Shown here: piece after piece, positions 59,121 through 64,000 of the stretch
Numbering within the stretch: position 1 is the stretch's first letter
How the letters are laid out: each line of letters begins with the position of its first letter
NCBI GenBank assembly: GCA_009667805.1
Contig: CM019075.1
Coordinates: 14,151,738-14,215,737, forward strand
Length of the DNA stretch: 64,000 nt
DNA from: Leptobrachium leishanense
Lineage: Eukaryota > Chordata > Amphibia > Anura > Megophryidae
Direction: 5' to 3'
The notes under the pieces: generated by a model
Seen by the model: the letters and a program-made list of their open reading frames with translations, nothing else
Told to the model about the DNA's origin: nothing
Databases searched by the model: none
Made by a program: the position numbers and the translations under genes

Positions 59121-61080
59121 GTGTGCAGCACAAACTGTTTAGAGTCAGACTGAGTTAAACGTAAATAACCTCAGCTTCGGAGCTGATTGGAGAAGACGCG
59201 CCGCTGCTTTACTCGGTATGATTTAGGTCTAGGGTTATGTCAGACACAACCAGTTTGTTTTTATTCCGTTTACAACAGTAGCAGAACTATAACACAAACG
59301 ATAGGATACTGTCACTGGGTAAAGGAGCTGTATGCTTGTGTTTTATCCTTGAAGCTGGAGTCCTGTGCCACCACCCCATCCTCTTTGGTTGGGAACTGCC
59401 ATTCTCTCCCTTTGGTCTGGTCCCTTTCCCCAAACTCACGTTAAAAATCCCCCACATTTGCACAATATTCAGCGATATTATGTGGAGAGCAACACGTATC
59501 AGACCAGTTTACACCTGAGAGGAAGGCCTCCATCATCTACCGCCTGAAAGGTCTCAAAAGGGATAGGGGAAAACATTGGAGCCCCTGGGTTGTGTTCACC
59601 ACAACATACCAGACACCCCGCTTATTTTCTTTTTATAAAGCAGGGAGTAGGACTGGAGGAAAACAACCAACAGTGCAGGACAGACAGATAGAGGGGAACA
59701 TTAACCAAAACAGACCCAAGGGGCGACTCAGCAAGTCGCATTATCACACGGAAAGAACAGTAAGTTAACTTCAAACTGCGGTGGAGCAAGCACAGCGAAA
59801 CTACGGTGAATTCACCGTCTAGGGGACTGCCTCCGTAGCTGCTGCCGGAGGGTGACCATGTCGATTTCCCTGGCGTTTAAATCAGAGTTATCAGGATTGG
59901 TTTTCATGGGAGATCTAAAGAAATCGATGCTCTAAAGTCGGCAAAGTATGCTCACCGGAGCCGTCAACACGGGTGAAACACCAGTACACTGAAAGAAATT
60001 GCAGTTTATGCTTTTTATGATCGCTGTTGTGCTACTGTCCAGCATTATTCATGTTGTTTGCAGGAACATCGCCTGCTGGTGGATACTGCTTCCCTGGATA
60101 GGCAAGGTCCACCGCACTTGCAGCAACGGTGAACACCGGCGCTTTGTGAATTACACCTATAGTGCACCTGCTGCCATGTCTCGCCCTCTATCAAACTGTA
60201 ACCTGATCTCAACCCTCTACACTGAAAGAGTCACCAGAAATCTGAACACCCTGCCTTAAATCAGGTGGATAAAGTTCACAGAACAGATTCGATGGGCGCC
60301 TGAAGGCTGATTAAAGGATGGAATAAAGAGGTATTCAGAGTACATGTCCATGAACACGATTGCCCTGACTTTCATATGTGAAGGCGACATAGTCAGCAGA
60401 GGGTGAATTAATGGGACGCTCTACAAACTGTGACCACCAAATGTAACGTAAGTGGCCACAGTGACCTGAGTTCCCTCACCCCTCGGGGACGTGTCAAGGG
60501 CCAATTGAGCCTTCCAAGTGCGGGGGATTAGCTCTAGGGTTTCAAGATTGGCCATGTTTTCCTGGACACGTATTACTATTTCCTGTACAGGGAAAAGTGC
60601 TGCCCTGCAACATGTATAATTCATATGCGGAAGGGAGGCAATAAAGGAAGTCACCGGAGACTCCTTTTTGATTTCTTACCTGCAGTGTATCAATTCTACA
60701 TGCTGCGGGGTGGCATTTTTACTGCATTGCCCATCAAATGAATAGTGTCCAAGAAAACCTGCCCGACCTGGCAACCCGAATTACCTCCAATCTAAACCTC
60801 CTGTCGATTACGAGACTCTTTTGTAGCCAAAGACTCTCAATGAGCCCGGCACAGAGCCATTGGATTGGCTGGTCACTCACTTGAGCCTTCCACACGGTGA
60901 CGTGACTGCTGCAGCATGAGAAGTGTTCCTTCCGGATGAGTGTGGAGGGAGCCCGGCCCCGGGATAAAAACATGCTTACATTGAAAGGGTTAAAACTGGA
61001 GGTGAATGAAGTGTAGTGAAAGTGTGGAGGGGTTAATGACCCCTTTCCCTCTGCACTCATGAAAATCCTAGGAAAGAGTT
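59121..61080. other. Unassigned sequence with short open frames
   Basis: The block has no recognised exon. A minus frame at 60,421-60,654 (77 codons) reads like a protein fragment (PVQEIVIRVQENMANLETLE) but has no family match I can name. A minus frame near 59,815-59,911 starting MKTNPDNSDLNAREIDM is similar in kind. Neither fits the missing GATAD2B N-terminus. Confidence 0.3.
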
Positions 61081-61084
61081 CTGC

Positions 61085-61192
61085 AGCCTTAGCCCTCCAG
61101 ATGTTTTGAAACTACATCTATCATGATGCGCACTCACCTCATGGGAGATACAGTTCCAAAACATCTGGAGAGCCAAGGTCGCTGACCCCTGA
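61085..61192. mobile_element. Short palindromic MITE (agatgt family), copy 3
   Basis: It is bounded by 'gccctccagatgttttga' and 'caaaacatctggagagcc', with the core 'tcatgggagatacagttc'. It is the best preserved of the three copies in the window. Confidence 0.75.
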
Positions 61193-61444
61193 CCTAGGAA
61201 GCCCCTATAACCAATAGTAAGAACGTTATCTGCCATGTGAGCTGATGCTCCTTGGTGGAGCCGCTGGGCATACTTTTTAATGCTCTTCAATAAAGAGTTG
61301 GAGATACTTTATACTTTGTCTCTGGGTCATTGTCGTCAAGCTCTCCGTTTGCTCTGCGAGACAGCAGCAATACAGTGGCGACTACTGCCTACCTAAAAGG
61401 TTTGGGAAATACACAGTTAAACAAATAGGCATTTCCAAACACAA

Positions 61445-61471
61445 TAAATATATATATATATATATATATAA
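61445..61471. repeat. (TA)n microsatellite
   Basis: An uninterrupted run of about 12 TA dinucleotides. Confidence 0.85.
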
Positions 61472-61689
61472 CAGGTTGCTGAGCAATTAGCAGCATTCTG
61501 TGCAGTAAGGCATGAAAGGAACTGCTGCGATGGTGAAAATAAACCACTTATTTGTTGTGTTTATTTTTTTTAAATCAGACAAACAAAACTAGTCATTACA
61601 AAAACAAAACAAGGGCTACACACCTCCCAGGACACTATGGTAGGGGGGCCTCTCAGTAGAGATGTGAAGCTGTATGTATCTACAGCAGA

Positions 61690-61765
61690 GATCTAAAACT
61701 ATGACCCCTACAATTCCCAGTATTCCTTGATTGCAATAGATGGCCAGAGAATCATGGGAGCGGTG
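61690..61765. repeat. Short frog-type repeat, inverted relative of 51,625
   Basis: It shares 'acaattcccagtattccttg' and 'gcaatagatggccagagaat', the reverse of the order at 51,625-51,730. Confidence 0.6.
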
Positions 61766-61849
61766 ACGTCACAAGGGGAGTGCGGCCTGCACCCAGGTGT
61801 CAACGTCCCTAGGGTGACACCCAGTGCTAAAAAAAAATTTAAAAAGATT

Positions 61850-61915
61850 TAAAAAGTATTTTACCAGGAAGGATACATTGATATTTCTCTCATTTTCAAG
61901 TATGTCCTGGGTAGG
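61850..61915 (-). repeat. L2-like LINE 3' tail fragment, antisense
   Basis: 'gtattttaccaggaaggata', 'tctctcattttcaagtatgt' and 'cctgggta' form the inverse of the tail at 53,862-53,925. Confidence 0.8.
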
Positions 61916-62024
61916 CATGACCTAGGCCGGCACTTCCCAGGGGCCAGCAAAAAAGGCGCCATTATGCATCCGGCGCCCGCAATAATCCTCGTCCAGCGGT
62001 GGAGAGTTGACTGGCAGAGGCTGG

Positions 62025-62160
62025 AGCCGATCGGAACATCTCGCGCAGCCTGCTATGTGTGTACAAGCACTTGCGCACGCTGCATGAGCAGCAGCCACTC
62101 GTGTAGCCTGCTCGAGTGCTTGTACACACAGCAGGCTGCACGCACGCAAGTTCCTATCAG
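62025..62160. repeat. Imperfect palindrome
   Basis: 'gcagcctgctatgtgtgtac' and 'aagcacttgcgcacgc' are mirrored by 'gagtgcttgtacacacagca' and 'ggctgca' about 60 bp downstream. It probably belongs to a hairpin MITE whose outer ends are not resolved. Confidence 0.6.
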
Positions 62161-62629
62161 CTCCACCAGTAAGCTGTGTTCCCGGCTCCCACTAAGCTCC
62201 TCCTTCATGCCGATTCCAAACTTCGCATGGTTGGCTCCAACGTCAGTTGGACAAGCAGGATTCGGGAAGAGAGCAGAAGCAGGCGCGCCATGCCAACACG
62301 TGGGACCCCCTCACCTAATCCTGCCTGGACTCTCTCGGAGCGGGATGACCAGGCAGCCAGGTGTGTGTGCGTAGACTACACTACCCAGTCACTGCCATTT
62401 ACTGTGCCACAAAGTTAATGTCTCTTCTACACCACTACTACTGCACCACCCAGTCACGTGCCACTACCAGGCACTGTCACCCTCCTACGCCTCGACCAAT
62501 GTGCCACTGCATGGGTGGAAGACCAGACACTCTAAAGCAGACTGTACATGCTGAAAGCTCAGCCTGTAAAGGCTGTCTGAGAAATGTCTGGGGCAGCCGC
62601 TGCATGCCAGGAATACTCATACACAGTGC

Positions 62630-63175
62630 ACATTACTGTGAGTTTTATTGCTGTGGAGCTCTGTGATACAGTAATGTGCAGTGTGTATGAGTGTGAGTTT
62701 TGTTGCTGTGCAGCTTTGTGATACAGTAATGAGCAGTGTGTATGAGCATATCACAAAGCTGCACAGCAACAAAACTCACAGTAATGTGCAGTGTGTATGA
62801 ACGTATCACAGAGCTCCACAGCAATAAAACACACAGTAATATGCAGTGTGTATGAACGTATCACAGAGCTCCACAGCAATAAAACTCACAGTAATGTGCG
62901 GTGTGTATGAGTGTATCACAGAGCTCCACAGCAATAAAACTCACTGTAATGTGAGGTGTGTATGAGCGTATCACAGATCTGCACAGCAATAAAACACACA
63001 GTAATATGCAGTGTGTATGAACGTATCACAGAGCTCCACAGCAATAAAACTCACAGTAATGTGCGGTGTGTATGAGTATATCACAGAGCTCCACAGCAAT
63101 AAAACTAACAGTAATGTGTGGTGTGTATGAGTGTATCACAGAGCTCCACAGCAATAAAACTCACAGTAATGCAAT
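62630..63175. repeat. Tandem repeat of about 55-60 bp that inverts once
   Basis: Seven or eight direct units contain 'cacagagctccacagcaata', 'aaactcacagtaatgtg' and 'ggtgtgtatgagcgtat'. The first two units (62,630-62,740) run in the opposite direction, so the array inverts near 62,750. It has no coding potential. Confidence 0.9.
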
Positions 63176-63717
63176 CGCCTGCAACAGCATTTCACAAAAT
63201 GAAAATCCACACAGCGGCAGGTGAATATTCCCCGTGAAGACTCTCCTGTTGCTGTTTAGAGCTTTCTTTATTTTTAATGCTGTCACTTGACATCGCTGCA
63301 ACAATTGTGTTTTCTTAATAACCCCCTTATCTATCTTGTACCTGTCGCTAAAACGGGGAAAACCTACACCTGTTTTAACACCATATGACGGGCCAGGCGC
63401 CGATTCAGCAGCTTGCCCCATAACGCAACGCTAAGCTCCTTCATATTCGCAGCAGCACTAATGTGTTGTTGAGAGTATCACCTCCTGGAGTCCATTGGAC
63501 TCCATAGAGTGTTGTGCTGCCGAGCCACGAGATCTTTGAGATCCCACGAGAACATGTAGGATCACAGAGAGGTTTGCGGAGGGAGACTGGGAACTTTTTT
63601 TCCTCCAGTCTCACTCTGCTCCCGGTGGCCAGAAGCGGCAGATCAGGCCGCCGTTCACTGCAGGATGAGAGGTGAGTATCTGATTTTGGGTTTTTTGGGT
63701 GGGTTTCAGCTGGTGAT

Positions 63718-64000
63718 TAGGGATGAGCTGTTCGGGTTCGGACGGTTCGAGTTCGACCCGAACTTTGGCAGTAAGAAAGTTTGCGAATTTCGAATTTTTT
63801 GGGCGTGTTCGGTTCGAGTTCGAAAAAAAAAAGAAATTTTGAAAAAAGTATAGAAAATGCTTAAAAAAATACTAAAAAATCTAGAAATAAAGAGACTCTT
63901 TACTGCAGAATAAGATAAGCAACGGTTTATTAGATATTGAATTAAAAACTAATGTGTACGTGGAAAGATTATCAACTCTAAATGACCTCTGTTCACAAAA
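63718..64000. mobile_element. Left end of a second TAGGGATGAGC hAT element, cut by the window
   Basis: 'tagggatgagctgttcgggt' followed by 'tcggacggttcgagttcg' equals the left terminus of the element at 1,515. The next part (63,840-63,960) matches, inverted, the middle of the 896-bp element at 23,616-24,511. The right end lies outside the window, so the TSD (left flank CTGGTGAT) cannot be tested. Confidence 0.82.

Noticed and set aside
59815..59911. Candidate GATAD2B N-terminal exon on the minus strand (MKTNPDNSDLNAREIDM)
   Set aside because: It does not resemble the known start of p66 proteins, lacks the required phase into the exon at 51,452, and looks repeat-derived.
61260..61385. Possible retroviral-type LTR end (CAATAAAGAG followed by TACAGTGGCGACTAC)
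   Set aside because: Looks like a poly-A signal and a primer-site-like TGGCGA, but no LTR borders, paired copy or coding sequence were found.

Overview
This window looks like nuclear DNA of a vertebrate, most likely an anuran amphibian. It has one spliced host gene whose introns and 3' flank are packed with transposable elements typical of frog genomes: DIRS tyrosine-recombinase retrotransposons, Penelope-like, L2-like, CR1-like and L1-like non-LTR elements, a chromovirus-type solo LTR, hAT elements and their short derivatives, TTAA-flanked MITEs, and many minisatellites and palindromes. The taxon is inferred from repeat content and protein similarity; no species can be named.

Host gene: nine minus-strand exons between 51,452 and 31,682 encode about 476 residues of GATAD2B (p66-beta), a subunit of the NuRD (Mi-2/CHD) repressor complex. 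The exons have GT-AG borders and compatible phases. They include the CR1 coiled coil (50,929-51,060), the CR2 GATA-type zinc finger (32,866-33,068) and the normal C-terminus. About the first 115-130 residues and the promoter were not found and probably lie beyond 64,000. A probable 3' UTR runs down to about 28,440.

Left part (1-28,400), downstream of the gene, is repeat-derived. A 5,149-bp hAT element with exact 8-bp target duplications (1,515-6,663) carries a broken transposase. It is followed by an antisense L1-like ORF1 (7,230-8,270), an antisense Penelope-like element with RT and GIY-YIG remnants (8,650-11,000) cut by an L2-like 3' end, and a long antisense L2-like LINE (about 12,130-17,400). 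That LINE is itself split by a palindromic, minisatellite-bearing element (about 13,160-14,363) and by a 769-bp solo LTR (15,299-16,067). Next come an A/C-rich stretch with small MITEs, an array of palindromes (20,690-22,090), a 896-bp inverted-repeat element (23,616-24,511) and two large minisatellites (25.2 kb and 26.7-27.4 kb).

The 14.7-kb GATAD2B intron (34,541-49,229) holds a chain of three DIRS elements laid end to end. Copy 1 is nearly complete (34,923-40,671). Copy 2 (about 40,665-48,720) is degenerate and carries a nested CR1-like LINE, a TTAA MITE, an L2-like tail and a hAT MITE. Copy 3 is a left-end stub (about 48,720-49,070).

Right part (51,460-64,000) is upstream intron or 5' flank. 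It has two more 'TAGGGATGCACCGATAC' hAT copies, a 475-bp near-perfect palindrome (53,231-53,705), further hairpin elements, an 83-bp triplication, a tandem array of about 55-60-bp units at 62.6-63.2 kb, and the left terminus of a second copy of the first hAT family at the window edge. No tRNA, rRNA, CRISPR array or prokaryotic-type operon was seen.
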